Shown here piece by piece: positions 9,060-20,779 of a stretch of DNA of 64,000 nucleotides. The stretch covers positions 5,137,593 through 5,201,592 of the forward strand of contig NC_084590.1 of assembly GCF_033807715.1 (NCBI RefSeq), read 5' to 3'. The DNA comes from Cololabis saira (taxonomy: Eukaryota; Chordata; Actinopteri; Beloniformes; Belonidae). Position numbers and translations under genes: made by a program. Numbering within the stretch: position 1 is the stretch's first letter; each line of letters starts with the position of its first letter. The notes beneath the pieces are model-generated. The model did not search any database and was not told where the DNA came from. It was given only the letters and a program-made list of their open reading frames with translations.

Positions 9060-11340
9060 TTGCCACAAGTGTCTCAAATCAGTAAGCACCCTCTGCTTGA
9101 TATCTATAGTCTTCAAAAAAACTGAAATCAAGGGCCTAAAACTGCAATTAAGGGCCTAAAAACTGGAATCGAGGGCCTAACATTCCTAAAAGTTCCTTTC
9201 CGTCACATTTTTAGATACAACTATTATTATATGCACAATTATTGTATTTTATTTTCTTAGCAATTTAAAATATTGAAATTGTCTGGACACAATACCGAAG
9301 ATGCCAAGTATGTCCATATCCGTTGTTTACAGCCACATTATCTGGTTCAGGGTCCCGTGAAAAGTGTACATCGTTTCACCATGCCACACTATATCAAGAT
9401 TATTTTATAAATATAGAATAGCTATTTTCAAAATAAAACCAGGCATTTCTCGTTAAAAGACTTCAATCTTTCTGAATCTAGTTTTTACGGAGGGGTTGTA
9501 ATTAAGTTTATCCATGTGGTCTATTTTGTGGGAGCATCACCAATGCTTGTCTATTTACTTCAGTGAAACAGCATGTATTTCAACAAAGCAGATGAAACTG
9601 CAAACCCCGTTTATCTCCATGTGTTACCAGCATGATCAAACTAAAGTGATGTTGTTAGTGGTAGTTGAACGCCCTTGGAAACAAGACGAGTGGACTCACT
9701 GTAGCTTAAGAGCTACTTCCAACCCATCTTTTGAAGTTAAATTTGTACCAATTATGCACCGCCACTCTCCGGCCAGTCCCAGAGCCCGTACCAAAACCTT
9801 GACGGAACTTTTCAGAAGCCAATCCTGCTCGCCGCCGACACACAGAATAAGTAGTTTATTCATCATGGACATCTTTACTCTGCTATAATAATTAATCTTG
9901 GGAGCCCTCAGTGGTCACGGCTGTATTTGAAGTTTTTCTAAATCCAGTCTCTCCAAAATCTTGGCTTTTGATCCTTGGACAGGGCTTTTAATGTGTCCAT
10001 TCTTCATCCCTGACACCAAGAGTGATTATTTGTTATGTTTTCAGTAGCCCTATCGTTTAGTCAGCTCAGATCACCCGTCTACATAATCCCCCTCCAAAGC
10101 TTTCCAGTGTAAAATAATGGTTTTCATGTTTTTCTTTCCTATTTTTGGGAAAGGAAAGCCGGCAATATGATGTTATGGCCATTTCCCGTGTTCTCTCTCA
10201 CCATACTTTGGAATTTAATTGTGTTTTGACAACTCTTTTCCATAGCTGGCCCAATTATAGCCTCCAGTTGGGCTGGTAATGATAGTTGTTAATGGGGTGA
10301 AAAATGGACGTGCATCTCTGACAGAAACCATAAGCAGATTCTTTTAAAGGAGCCAAGCAAAGCATCGGCAGGAATGGCCTCTCCATGCTCCCGTACTGCA
10401 AAGGCCTTTATATAGCGTTCACGGCAGCGCACAGCGTATCTACCGAGCCCTTTTGCTGTCCTGTTATTTGTGTAGTCAGCCATTTTGTCAGTGTTAAAAC
10501 ATCAGAGCAGTGAGTAACAATGTCAGGGCTACTGTATGAGGCCATGGGAATGACACACAGCAACCCATCACACACACACGCATTTCCAAATGTCGTCAAA
10601 TTTCTCACGCTTTTTTCCTCCCCTTCCGTTTGCTACCCCCCCTCCTCTCCTCTCCTCCACTACCTCCTCGCTCCCCCTCGTTTCTCTCGTCGTAGGGAAA
10701 GTATTGATCGGCCTCTTCCCAAAGTTATTTTTAATCAAAGATAAACAAGGAATCCACATTTCCTTGAGAGATACGGGGTAAGTCTGCCATGTCCCGGCCC
10801 TTTTTGACAGTTTTTGGTTATGCACTAGGGAGGTGCCTAATGTAGATGAAGCGAGCGATGGGAGCACGAGGACCGAGCTGCGCGAGGGAGGGGTGGCCGG
10901 CGAGTGTTTAGAGAATAACACAAGTGCCACCAGCGAGTGGGAGACGTGGGAAGTCCAGCTTTGGTCTCAGTTAGTTGTAGCACATCCTATTATTATCCCC
11001 CGGACTGTGCGACAGCGCTGACCAGAAAAGACCCTAAACACGCACACACATTCAGTCAAGAGTTCTCCCCTCTCTCACACAGACACAGGCCAGGCCATTC
11101 CCAAGTTTTATTTCTTCTGGACTTTATGGGAACACTTAAATTTAGCCCTGGCAGAGAGCGCAGGCATAATAATCAAAGCTCTTGTCAGAGGGCTCCCAGT
11201 GCTAGGTGGTCCTGCTGCTCGGGGGGAAGCTTTCCTTCTCTTTCAGTGCCACCGTTGGCATCTACAGGACTGGACTTCACTGTAACTCTTCTGAAACACA
11301 CCTTTAACACCTGGAAACAGGCATGGTGGAAGAGAATTCA
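9060..11340. other. No gene seen
   Basis: Largely unique sequence with no repeat terminus I recognise. The open frames at 9514-9888 and 10520-11371 lack domain features and supporting splice sites. The low-repeat blocks at 9500-11340 are candidates for ordinary intergenic or intronic DNA. Confidence 0.4.
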
Positions 11341-12002
11341 CCATATGAATTGTTACAGATTACTTCTGTAATACTGTATTTGACCCGGTCTTTGTACGTT
11401 TTGACCGTGTAGAAACGTACAGGACTGTCTCAGAAAATTAGAATATTGTGATTTTCTGTAATGCAATTACAAAAACAAAAATGTCATACATTCTGGATTC
11501 ATTACAAATCAACTGAAATATTGCAAGCCTTTTATTATTTTAATATTGCTGATCATGGCTTACAGCTTAAGAAAACTCAAATATCCTATCTGAACAAATT
11601 TGAATATTCAGGGAGTCTTAATCTTAAACTGTAAACCATAATCAGCAATATTAATATTAAAATAATAAAAGGCTTGCAATATTTCAATTGATTTGTAATG
11701 AATCCAGAATGTATGACATTCTTTTTTTTTAATTACATTACAGAAAATAAAGAACTTTATCATAATATTCTAATTTTCTGAGACCGTCCTGTAATTCTTG
11801 CCATTATAAGAATGAGATGTACCTGTTGTACTCTACTGCCCTTACTTTTTAACGTCTGCTTTTTATTATTATTGTATCTCTTTTCTTATCATTTTATTTC
11901 ATTTTATTTGTTGTTTACTGTTTAATTGTGTAATGTTGATTTAAAGCACTTTAAATGACCTTGTGTTGAATTATGCTATACAAATAAACTTGCCTTGCCT
12001 TT
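11341..12002 (-). mobile_element. Family F repeat with LINE-like 3' tail, split by a MITE
   Basis: 11341-11419 matches the 'family F' block seen at 46970, 47287, 49072 and 49563 (CGTACAAAGACC core, here in reverse complement). After the MITE at 11420-11791 the repeat resumes (ATTCTTGCCATTATAAGAATG) and ends in a tail, ATACAAATAAACTTGCCTTG, shared in inverse orientation with 48873-49060. Confidence 0.7.
11420..11791. mobile_element. Palindromic mariner-like MITE, family M copy 3 (complete)
   Basis: A near-perfect inverted repeat of about 372 bp running from CAGGACTGTCTCAG to CTGAGACCGTCCTG, flanked by TA on both sides. It is nested in the family F repeat. The uninterrupted paralogue at 49060-49080 shows a single TA at the insertion point. 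Confidence 0.9.
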
Positions 12003-12541
12003 AGAAGTCCAAGATGGAGTTTACTTGTACAGATATTGCAGAAATGTTAGACTAATTTAAATTTCATGTTGAGATCTGAAAAACGATTGAATAATTGATG
12101 ATGAATATGTCGTATAGACTAATTCAAATGTGGTATTGTTTTCGTAATTATGTGTAACGGTTGAGATGGAATCGACACATCTAATAATCGGGGGTCCAAC
12201 CACTGAAATTGCTTTTCAAATTCTTTCCTCTGTGATTTTGATTCACTCGAGTCCCCGGTCTCCTCCATAGTTGTTGTTTAAACATGTGAAATGTTTGGAA
12301 CTGTTGTCCCTGTCTCAGAGTTGAGTCATCTGTGAACCTTTACCTGCAATGGAAAAGCAAATAAGTACATTTCCTCTGTCAGAAGTGCAATAATTCATGA
12401 ATTTTGGAGATCAAAATTCCTGCAAAAAAAGCGCCTCTGAATATAACTTTGCAAAAAGAATGTTGCCCAAGACAGTGGCCACCTGTTGATCTAGAAAACC
12501 CAATACTCCCATGTTGAGGCCGGTACAGTACAGATCCCCTT
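12003..12541. other. No gene seen
   Basis: AT-rich sequence without recognisable features. Confidence 0.4.
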
Positions 12542-12613
12542 ATCAGCGATCTCATCAGTGATTTCATCAGTGATTTTATCAGTGATTTTATCAGTGATTT
12601 TATCAGCGATCTC
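12542..12613 (+). repeat. 12-bp tandem repeat (ATCAGTGATTTT)6
   Basis: Six 12-bp units; the first and last are ATCAGCGATCTC variants. On the minus strand it reads as an (MKSL/IKSL) tetrapeptide run, a consequence of the period being a multiple of three. Confidence 0.85.
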
Positions 12614-12922
12614 ATCAGATCCACATTGAAGGAGCAGAAATTCCCCACCAGAACCCAGATGCATGCTGGCAGCTCTGTGGATGTACTGGGACAGTAATGA
12701 TAGAGGGGGCTGATGGGAAGTCCCTGGAGGTCCCTGATGTCCTTCACCCTCTTAAACCATGTCTTTTATCTTTGTCCCAGCCGGCTGCTCATCTGCTCCG
12801 TCCCTGTTCTGTGGGCTTTGCCTTTTTTTTGAATTAGTGGTTAAATGTCGCACTACTTACTTCTGACATGCACCGGAGAGAGGAGGGAACAGAAAGACTT
12901 GCTAAACCACTGAAATGACTTG
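12614..12922. other. No gene seen
   Basis: Unique-looking sequence between a 12-bp minisatellite and the second TTAA element. No open frame of note. Confidence 0.4.
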
Positions 12923-12926
12923 TTAA

Positions 12927-13471
12927 CCCTTGTACTGTCTTTGGGTCAAAATGACCCAATTCTTCTCTCCTTCTTTCTTCCTGCTCTCTCCTTCCTTCTT
13001 CCTTTCCTCTTTTCCTCCTTTTTTACCCTCCTTTACTCCTTTTTCTTCCTACCTCCCTTCCGTCATTCGTTCCTTTATTACCTTCTTTGCTTTTCCTTCC
13101 TTCTTTCCTTATTTTATCCATTCCGTCCTTCTTCCCTCCCTTCTTTCTTTCCTTTTCTCCATTCCTTCCTCCCTCCCTCCCTTCTTTCCTTTCTTTCTCC
13201 CTTCCTTCCATCTTTTCTCCCTTCCTTACTCCCTTTCCTACTTCCTTCTTTCTTTTCTCCTTTCTTCCTTACTTCCTTACTCCCTTTCCTACTTCCTTCC
13301 TTCTTTTTCCTTTCTTCCCTACTTCCTTCTTTCCTCCCTTCTCTCTTTTCTCCCTTCCTTACTCCCTTTCCTACTTCCTTCTGTCTTTTCTCCTTTCTTC
13401 CTTACTTCCTTCCTTCCTTCCTTCCATCTTTTCTCCCTTCACCCTCCCTTGACCCAAAAACAGCACAAGGG
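12927..13471. mobile_element. TTAA-flanked piggyBac-like MITE (copy 2), TTCC on plus strand
   Basis: TTAA lies at 12923-12926 and 13472-13475. The termini are CCCTTGTACTGTC and CAGCACAAGGG. It is inverted relative to copy 1: the GGGTCAAAATGACCC palindrome is at the left. The core is degenerate TTCC/TTTC. Long open frames across it are low-complexity artefacts. Confidence 0.8.
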
Positions 13472-13530
13472 TTAAAATCGGCAAAGAAAGTGAATTAAGT
13501 TCAAAGCAGAGTTGCAGCTAAGTGTGCAGG

Positions 13531-13630
13531 TTTATAACAACGTAACACTTAGTTTGTAACAACGTAACACTTAGTTTGTAACAACGTAACACTTGGTTTG
13601 TAACAACGTAACACTTGGTTTGTAACACTT
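13531..13630 (+). repeat. 22-bp minisatellite
   Basis: Four and a half units of TTTGTAACAACGTAACACTT plus AG or GG. Confidence 0.9.
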
Positions 13631-14406
13631 GTAAAGGTGTTTGTCCCAGCCGTCCCTGATGTCGGGGTGTCTGCGTGTCCATACAATGCACTGGTATTGT
13701 TATTCATAGCGTGCCAATCCTTCTGAGGTCAAAGGTGACGAGGTGCTAAGGAGGTCTTTGACACTTGACACATGGAGCAGTGTCTGGGCCGGCTCCCCGC
13801 TGAGCCCCACTGTCACCACGTGGAGCCGCTGACTAATTAGCCTGTGATTTGTGAAATTCACTTTGCTTGTTTGTGTGAGAGTGTGCATGTCCGGCATGTT
13901 TAACACGCGTCTGCCACAGTGTCCTCTGACCAGCTCTTTTTTCTTTTTCTCTTCCATGTGGTCGTCCCGGTAACGTCTTCTGGATCCCAACAGGTCAGTG
14001 TTTTATTCTTTCATGTTCATTCCCTCAGAACCCGAGAGGCCACGAGGTCTCAGTCTCAGTGTGGATGAGGCCGTACGAAAGTTTAATGCAGTAAAAATGA
14101 TCAAGCATATGTGACCAGCACCACACCACTGCAGATACATCTAGCATTCTTCTCCCCATCACTGACTAACTTAGATTGTAGAACTACTCAGTACTGGCTT
14201 GGCTCTGTAGCTCTGTTCCGTCTGTTCTGTAACGTGCTGTGTTCAGGTGCACAGACGCGAGGCCACCTCGGCTCTGCAGAGCGTCTGCTCATACGGCTGT
14301 TTCCTGATCCCTATCAAACGTGCTCTTTGTTTTTTATTTTGTTTTGTTTTACACATTTTAATTGTGTATTTGTAAAAATATTCAAATGAAAACGCAGAAG
14401 GACACT
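13631..14406. other. No gene seen
   Basis: The sequence around 13840-13990 is moderately GC-balanced but no exon can be defended. Confidence 0.4.
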
Positions 14407-14764
14407 GACTGTGTTTCCATGCATCAATAACCCTTTTTCTAACCGGAATATTGGCAATAACTCGAATTTGCACGGCCATGTAAACACCAATAACCCCTTT
14501 GAATAACCGGAATTTGCTCATATTGGGGTTTTTAAAAACCTGAATATGAGCCCTGGGTTACTCCTTTTAAAACCTGAATATTGGGTCATGTAAACACCAA
14601 ACAGAATATCCCCATCAAACGGAACAGGAATTTGTTTTCTGCACATGCTCTGTTCACAAGGAATCCTGGTCTTTTGAGTCCAGGAAGTTCTTCTAAACAC
14701 GGAGAAACACAAGACCAGGAGGAGACTAATCACTTCATAAATGTAATGAAGGATATGAACATTT

Positions 14765-15712
14765 GAATATGAACAGTCAAGGGTCTGTTATGGTGTTCCG
14801 CAGGGTTCAGTGCTAGGGCCAATCTTGTTCAGTTTATACATGCAGCCGTTGGGAAGTATAATCCAGAATCACGGCATACAATTTCATTGTTATGCTGATG
14901 ATACGCAGCTCTATTTGTCTATGAAGCCGGATGAAACAGAACCGTTAGTTAAACTTCAGGCATGTCTTAGGGACATCAAGGACTGGATGTCCAGAAATTT
15001 CCTGCTTCTAAATTCAGATAAAACAGAGGTTATCATTCTTGGTCCAGAGCATTTTAGGAAGGGATTAGATGGTGTTGCGATGGCTTCCAGTGCAACTGTG
15101 AGAAATCTTGGTGTTATTTTCGATCAGGATTTGTCGTTTAAACCATATGTCAATCAGGTTTGTCAAATAGCCTTTTTCCATCTCCGTAATATTGCAAAGA
15201 TTAGGAAAATCCTCTCACAGAGTGATGCAGAAAAACTAGTTCATGCGTTTGTATCTTCTAGACTAGATTACTGTAATGTGTTGTTAGCAGGATGTCCAAG
15301 TAATTTGCTGAATAGGCTCCAGCTGATCCAAAATGCAGCAGCACGAGTACTGACAGGAATTAGCAGGAGAGACCACGTCTCTCCAGTGTTAGCGTCGCTC
15401 CATTGGTTACCCGTAAAATTCAGAATCCAATTTAAAATTTTATTACTTGCGTATAAAGCCCAAAACGGCTTAGCTCCGCATTATTTGCAAGACCTGATAG
15501 TGCCTTATGTTCCTGTCAGAGCTCTCCGTTCTCAGAGTGCAGGTTTACTCGTAGTTCCTAGAGTATCTAAATGTAGATTTGGAGGGCGGGCGTTCTGCTA
15601 TCAGGCGCCATTACTATGGAACCAACTTCCAATCTGGGTTAAGGAGGCTGACACCACCTCCACCTTTAAAACTAAACTTAAAACATTTCTGTTTAGTAAA
15701 GCCTATAGTTAG
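14765..15712 (+). pseudogene. L2 LINE reverse transcriptase, C-terminal half (5'-truncated)
   Basis: An uninterrupted frame of about 315 codons that starts inside the RT domain, not at a genuine start codon. Motifs in order are [11 protein letters not shown] (RT block 4), then [11 protein letters not shown] with the catalytic YADD (block 5). Next come [11 protein letters not shown] and NLGVIFD, then the post-RT region typical of L2 ([43 protein letters not shown]), ending [12 protein letters not shown]. In an intact LINE this protein reverse-transcribes its own RNA at a nicked target. The endonuclease and the N-terminal RT are missing, so it cannot act alone. The open frame with no stops or shifts suggests the insertion is not very old. 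Confidence 0.88.
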
Positions 15713-16549
15713 TGTTTAGTAAACCTCTAGCTGGTGTTGGTAAATCTCTAGGTAGTGTAAACTTTAGTGTGTCAGAGTCGCTCCTGTGGTTTCTTGTGCT
15801 GGCCCCCCCTTCTCCTCCCTTTTCTCTCTTTTGTCCATGTTGCAGCATCCTTTGCCGGACACCGGAACCTGCAGTGTGGGAGTGAGGGGGGCAGGGTAAC
15901 GGCCCCTTTTGGGCGGGGGAGAATGTTCGTCCCTCAAGACTCCTCTCCCTGGCCCTGCCCCTTCTCAACCTTTCCCCGACCCTGCACCCCAACCTGGGAC
16001 TTGATGATTGGGCCGGAGCTTCGGGAGCTGCGTGCTGGCCTGCGGTCCCCACCCCTGGTCATCCCGTTGCTGGCCCCCCCTTCTCCTCCCTTTTCTCTCT
16101 TTTGTCCTGCAGGTGGCCGTGGGTGGCTTGTAGCTTGCATTACGGAGCACAAGTCTTTTCCTGACCCTGCACCCCAACCTGGGACTTGCTGATTGGGCCG
16201 GAGCTTCGGGAGCTGTGTGCTGGCCTGCGGTCCCCACCCCCGGTCATCCCGTTGCTGCTTCCACCTGCCTGCTGTGCTGTTGCCGTCCCTGACCCACCAG
16301 TCTGGCCCTCGGCAGGAGGGTCCCCCCTGATGAGCCTGGTCCTGCTCAAGGTTTCTTCCCTCCTAAAGGGGAGTTTTTCCTTGCCACTGTTTGGCTTAAG
16401 GTTTTTCTCCCACTAGGGGAGTTTTTACCTGCCATTGTTTATGTAATAACTGCTCGGGGGTCATGTTCTGGGTATGGGTCTCTGTAAAGCGTCTAGAGAC
16501 AACTCTGTTGTATTAGACGCTATATAAATAAAATTGAATTGAATTGAAT
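14765..16549 (+). mobile_element. L2-clade LINE, 5'-truncated, with target duplication
   Basis: The insertion is bracketed by the direct repeat TGAACATTT (14756-14764 and 16550-16558), which occurs once in uninterrupted family-A copies. It contains the end of the RT frame, an 840-bp 3' UTR and a 3' end of TATATAAATAAAATTGAATT with TTGAA-type tandem units, as in fish L2/Maui elements. The 3' UTR has an internal duplication: about 15976-16068 recurs at 16161-16253, and 15799-15835 recurs at 16069-16105. A second copy of the same 3' end lies at 63727-64000 in reverse. Confidence 0.85.
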
Positions 16550-16856
16550 TGAACATTTCTGCATTTGTAGACGGTAGAAAGTACCGGGATAGAAGATTTA
16601 CAAGAAGGTGAGAGAAAAGTTGCGTGAAGCAGCATTTGTTTTGAATTTGGATACAGGAAGAAGAAGCGGAAATGACGGGAATTGTGTCATGATGTTCTCC
16701 GTGCGTCGCTGCTTTGATCCAGATATCCTGAATGATTAATTACCATGTAAACAGGGATAACCCTGTTTGTTCACGCATGGAAACACATTATTCCCAATGT
16801 TTCAGTAACCGGAATATTGACCTTAACCCCCATTTTGACTGCATGGAAACGTGGTC

Positions 16857-17619
16857 ACTGTGTGACGTAGTTTGAATGCGGAGAGGCTTTTTCCTCTTTT
16901 CACAATCATTACCAAACAGATAACTACTTAAGAAGTAACATCTCCAAACGGCTGCCATGTTTCCCCCGTCCTCATTAATGACTATAAACTGCTGGTGTAC
17001 TTAGATATGGATGAATGGACATGAAGTAAGTTCTGATTCAGTTATCAGCCAAGCATCTGTGGAATTCAGCACGTGACCAGTGGAGATGTTTCCTCCACCA
17101 GTGGAAACCCTCCCGCTCCCATGGAGATTTATGCACCGGACCTGTTCCACCGCCGTTAATAAGAGGCGTCTCGCCGCCGCTGACCCCGGCTCCGTCTGAG
17201 TTTACGTGTCGGTCCGCAAAGTCCGGTTGTCCATCAAATAAACAGTGACAGTTGATGTGCCTGAAGCTGCTGCAGATGAGCTGTTTGTTGGTTGTTTTAA
17301 ACTACAATAACTATTCAGTATGTTGGGCATGACCAGTACTCCAGTTGTAAAAAAAATCAGGGGGGATGGTGGATTTGATCATATGGGGACAGATAATTTG
17401 TGCTGATTACAAATAATATAATATATTACAAATAATAGCAGTGACCAAAACAGCTGCAGAAATACTGCAGGAATGACATAGCAGCAGTTAAATGCAGCCT
17501 TCTGTAAGCTTTAAATATCCACTGGGCTTACATCAAATACATCAAAACACAACAATAAAAAACACTTTTCTGAACTTATCAATATGACTCTGTCCTTCAC
17601 AGGATAAGTAACATGGATC
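16857..17619. other. No gene seen
   Basis: Unique-looking sequence. No terminus or coding motif is recognised. Confidence 0.4.
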
Positions 17620-17925
17620 ACTGCAAAAACTCACAATCTTAACAAGAATATTTGTCTTATTTCTAGTTAAAATGTCTCATTTTAGTAAAAAAAATCTCAT
17701 TACACTTAAAAAAAGACTCATCACTGGAAAAAACAACAATTTTCACCTGTTTCAAGTAGGTTTTCACTTGAAATAAGTAGAAAAATCTGCCAGTGGAACA
17801 AGCTTGTAATAAGAAGATAAATCTTGTCCCACTGGCAGATTTTTCTACTTATTTCAGGTGAGAATTTACTTGAAACAGGTGAAAATTGTCAAATAAGTTA
17901 TTTTTCTGGTGTTATTTTTCTGGTG
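17620..17925. mobile_element. Palindromic MITE-like repeat
   Basis: The centre is an inverted repeat: CAATTTTCACCTGTTTCAAG with AAATCTGCCAGTGG on the left, and CCACTGGCAGATTT with CTTGAAACAGGTGAAAATTG on the right. The left margin begins CACTGCAAAAACTCACAATC. It is noncoding. Confidence 0.65.
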
Positions 17926-18051
17926 ATGACTCTAAATGTTGAAATAGCAGTAAAACCACATTCATTGATGAAATGACATAAGGGATGGAAAGGGGGGATG
18001 GCAGTTTTACAGGGGGGATGATTTGGACCGTTTTTATTTCAGGGGGGATGC

Positions 18052-18105
18052 CGTCCCCCCTCATCCCCCCTCATCCCCCCTCATCCCCCCTCATCCCCCC
18101 TCAAC
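18052..18105 (+). repeat. 10-bp tandem repeat (TCATCCCCCC)n
   Basis: Five units of TCATCCCCCC. The same motif in reverse (GGGGGGATG) is scattered through 17360-18050. Confidence 0.8.
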
Positions 18106-18655
18106 TCCAGTACTGGTTATGAAACTCAGTATTTGTGTTTGTTCTGCAGAAAGCAGCTATACATGTCTATATTTTAGCGGCAGCGTTGTGTGAAGCGTGC
18201 TCCAACCCCGTGGTTGGAAGTTAACACACATGTCAGCCGCTGGCAGAGCGTCCAACTCGTGCACATTCCAACAGCACAAGTATGTCCTACCAGCCCATAT
18301 GGCTTTATTGCTTTATTACTCCATTCTTCACTGCCATGTTTTTTTCACACTCCCAAGGTGAAGAGGAATGAATGATGGTCACGGACCGGTCTGTCGTCAT
18401 CCTTCCTCTTCTTCCTCTGTTCTGTGAGAAACGCTGGGAGGATGGAGGAGAGCTGGGCGGCTCATCAATCACTCGGCACTGAAATAGAGGGAGAGAGCGG
18501 GATGGAGTTCTGAGGAAGAGAAGGTGTAGGAGGCTTGGTTTAGCTGAGGGGAGTCCCAGCAGGAATATATACACACACGCACATATACACAGAGGAAGAA
18601 TAACACTCATATATCTGCTGCGTCAACAAGCCGCCTCTGTTTTCTCAGTGCTGAC
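18106..18655. other. No gene seen
   Basis: Unique-looking sequence; the minus-strand open frame at 18305-18610 has no recognisable domain. Confidence 0.4.
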
Positions 18656-18922
18656 ACCAGGGCTGGGCCAGTGCTGCTGGGCCAGTGCTACTGCAGCAGA
18701 CCCTCGGCCTTGTTTGGTGCCGTACGGCCGTGTGTTGGAGTGGAAGCACCAGGGCCGGGCCAGTGCTACTGCAGCAGACCCTCGGCCTTGTTTGGTGCCG
18801 TACGGCCCTGTGTTGGAGTGGAAGCACCAGGGCTGGGCCAGTGCTGCTGGGCCAGTGCTACTGCAGCAGACCCTCGGCCTTGTTTGGTGCCGTACGGCCC
18901 GGTGTTGGAGTGGAAGCACCAG
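18656..18922. repeat. GC-rich minisatellite, three ~81-96-bp units
   Basis: Three near-identical units share GTGCTACTGCAGCAGACCC, TTGTTTGGTGCCGTACGGCC and GTTGGAGTGGAAGCACCAG. Units 1 and 3 carry an extra 15-bp GCTGGGCCAGTGCT duplication that unit 2 lacks. Several frames are open through it on both strands, as expected for a repeat whose unit is a multiple of three; I do not call a gene. Confidence 0.85.
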
Positions 18923-19044
18923 TGGCAGCTAGGAGTCTCTGTGTTTTTGCCAGGTTTCCCTTGTTTATTTGTGTGTGGCTGCACGCTCACTTCTGGCCAG
19001 ACTAGATCCATCCAGTTCCATCCACACTGAGGAATCCTGACAAG

Positions 19045-20376
19045 CAGAGGTGGCAAGTAACAGAGTACAAATACTTAGTTACCTTACTTAACCCTGGGGC
19101 TGTCCCTGGGTCAAGGGAGGGGGGGAGGGAGGGAGGGAGGGAGGAAGGAAGGAAGGAAGGAAGGAAGGAAGGAAGGAAGGAAGGAAGGAAGGAAGGAAGG
19201 AAGGAAGGAAGGAAGGAAGGAAGGAAGGAAGGAAGGAAGGAAGGAAGGAAGGAAGGAAGGAAGGAAGGAAGGAAGGAAGGAAGGAAGGAAGGAAGGAAGG
19301 AAGGATGGAAGGAAGGATGGAAGGAAGGAAGGAAGGAAGGAGGAAAGGGAGTAAGTAAGGGAGAAACAATGGAAGGGAGGAAAGAAGGAAGTAAGGAAGA
19401 AAGGAGGAAAGATGGAAGGAAGGGAGAAAGGAAGGAAGTAGGAAAGGGAGTAAGTAAGGGAGAAAAGATGGAAGGGAGGAAAGAAGGAAGGAGGGAGAAA
19501 AGAAGGAAAGAAGCGAGGGAGGAAGGAAGGAATGGAGAAAAGGAAGGAAAGAAGGAAGGAAAAGCAAAGAAGGTAATAAAGGAACGAATGACGGAAGGGA
19601 GGTAGGAAGAAAAAGGAGTAAAGGAGGGTAAAAAAGGAGGAAAAGAGAAAGGGAAGAAGGAAGGAGAGAGCAGGAGCAAAGAAGGAGAGAAGAACTGGGT
19701 CATTTTGACCCGAAGACAGTACAAGGGTTAAGTATACATTTTGGTTATCTATACTTCACTGGAGTAATTATTTTTCAGACGACTTTTTACTTTTACTCCT
19801 TACATTTTCACACAATTATCTGTACTTTTTACTCCTTACATTTTAAAAACAGCCTCGTTACTCTATTTCATTTGGGCCTTTAATAAAAACTATCCAGTTA
19901 AATTGCTCCATCCGGATAGAGTGAATTTGGTTGTGGTTGTTTCAGATGTTCTTGTCCAGTTTTGTTCTTACATCCGTTCCCTCAGATTCCTGCAACTAAA
20001 CTTGGATGTACATTCCAATAAAGGTTAGGATAAATGATAACATGAACATGAAGTTTGACTTTTTGCACCATTACAATACTTATAGGCAACTAGTCATCAT
20101 ATCTGCTGCTCTCTGAAACACATGTTAATGCTCAATAGTACACATATATGCTTCTTTAATATATTTACATTATACTAAGATACATTCATTTTCAATGGCT
20201 TTTGTCCTTAATGGCTTTTTCCCCTTACATTACTTTTACTTTTATACTTTAAGTAGTTTTGAAACCAGTACTTTTATACTTTTACTTGAGTAAAAAACTT
20301 GAGTTGATACTTCAACTTCTACAGTATTTTTAAACTCTAGTATCTATACTTCTACCTGAGAAATGGATGTGAATAC
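19045..20376. mobile_element. AAGTA-rich nonautonomous element, interrupted by a TTAA MITE
   Basis: The left end is AGAGGTGGCAAGTAACAGAG. The right part carries ACTTTTACTTGAGTAAAA and CTTCTACCTGAG. A related inverted end (CTCGTTACTACCACCTCTG) is at 43075-43257. The TTAA element at 19092-19727 sits near its left end, so it landed in an existing copy. Exact right boundary is approximate. Confidence 0.6.
19092..19727. mobile_element. TTAA-flanked piggyBac-like MITE (copy 3), with long pure GGAA tract
   Basis: TTAA lies at 19088-19091 and 19728-19731; the right terminus is GACAGTACAAGGG. About 170 bp near the left end is almost pure (GGAA)n, the rest degenerate. It has the same orientation as copy 1. 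Confidence 0.8.
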
Positions 20377-20779
20377 TACGGATGGCTATGGAAGTCATCA
20401 TGGACATGTATAGTTGCCCCAACAATTAAACCTCCTCCATCGGTGGAGACCCCACGTTTCATGCAGTTAACCGTTAACCCGGTTGGTGGACGAGGGTTAT
20501 AGATAAATGTGTCGGATTTGCCTCATCCATTTCTACTTCATCAACACACTGTCAGCTCCAATCATTTGCTTCACACAGTGGACTGTGACCCGCGGCACGT
20601 CCCGCTGGCGCGCCCATAACTCATTTCTAGGGCCTGTTATCTTTGGCACTGATGCTTTCGCTCATTTTTCTGTTCCAGTTCCTAAAATCTGCTCTCTGTG
20701 GATTGGCATATTTAGTTAGTTTGATGTGTCCAGGCTCCACAGCCATTCCAGTGGCTAAGTGTTTATATATTGATAAAAT
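20377..20779. other. No gene seen
   Basis: Unique-looking sequence, no coding motif. Confidence 0.4.

Larger units (their letters stand above)
14407..16856 (-). mobile_element. TIR element family A, copy 3, split by an L2 LINE
   Basis: The termini are GACTGTGTTTCCATGCATC at the left and GACTGCATGGAAACGTGGTC at the right; ACT flanks both sides, a possible 3-bp target duplication. The element is interrupted at 14765-16549 by an L2 insertion and is otherwise similar to the 59597-60116 copy. It carries the Myb/SANT-like remnant on the plus strand, split by the insertion. Confidence 0.8.

Noticed and set aside
15693..16416. Open frames in both strands downstream of the L2 RT
   Set aside because: They overlap the GC-rich, internally duplicated 3' UTR and repeat with it.
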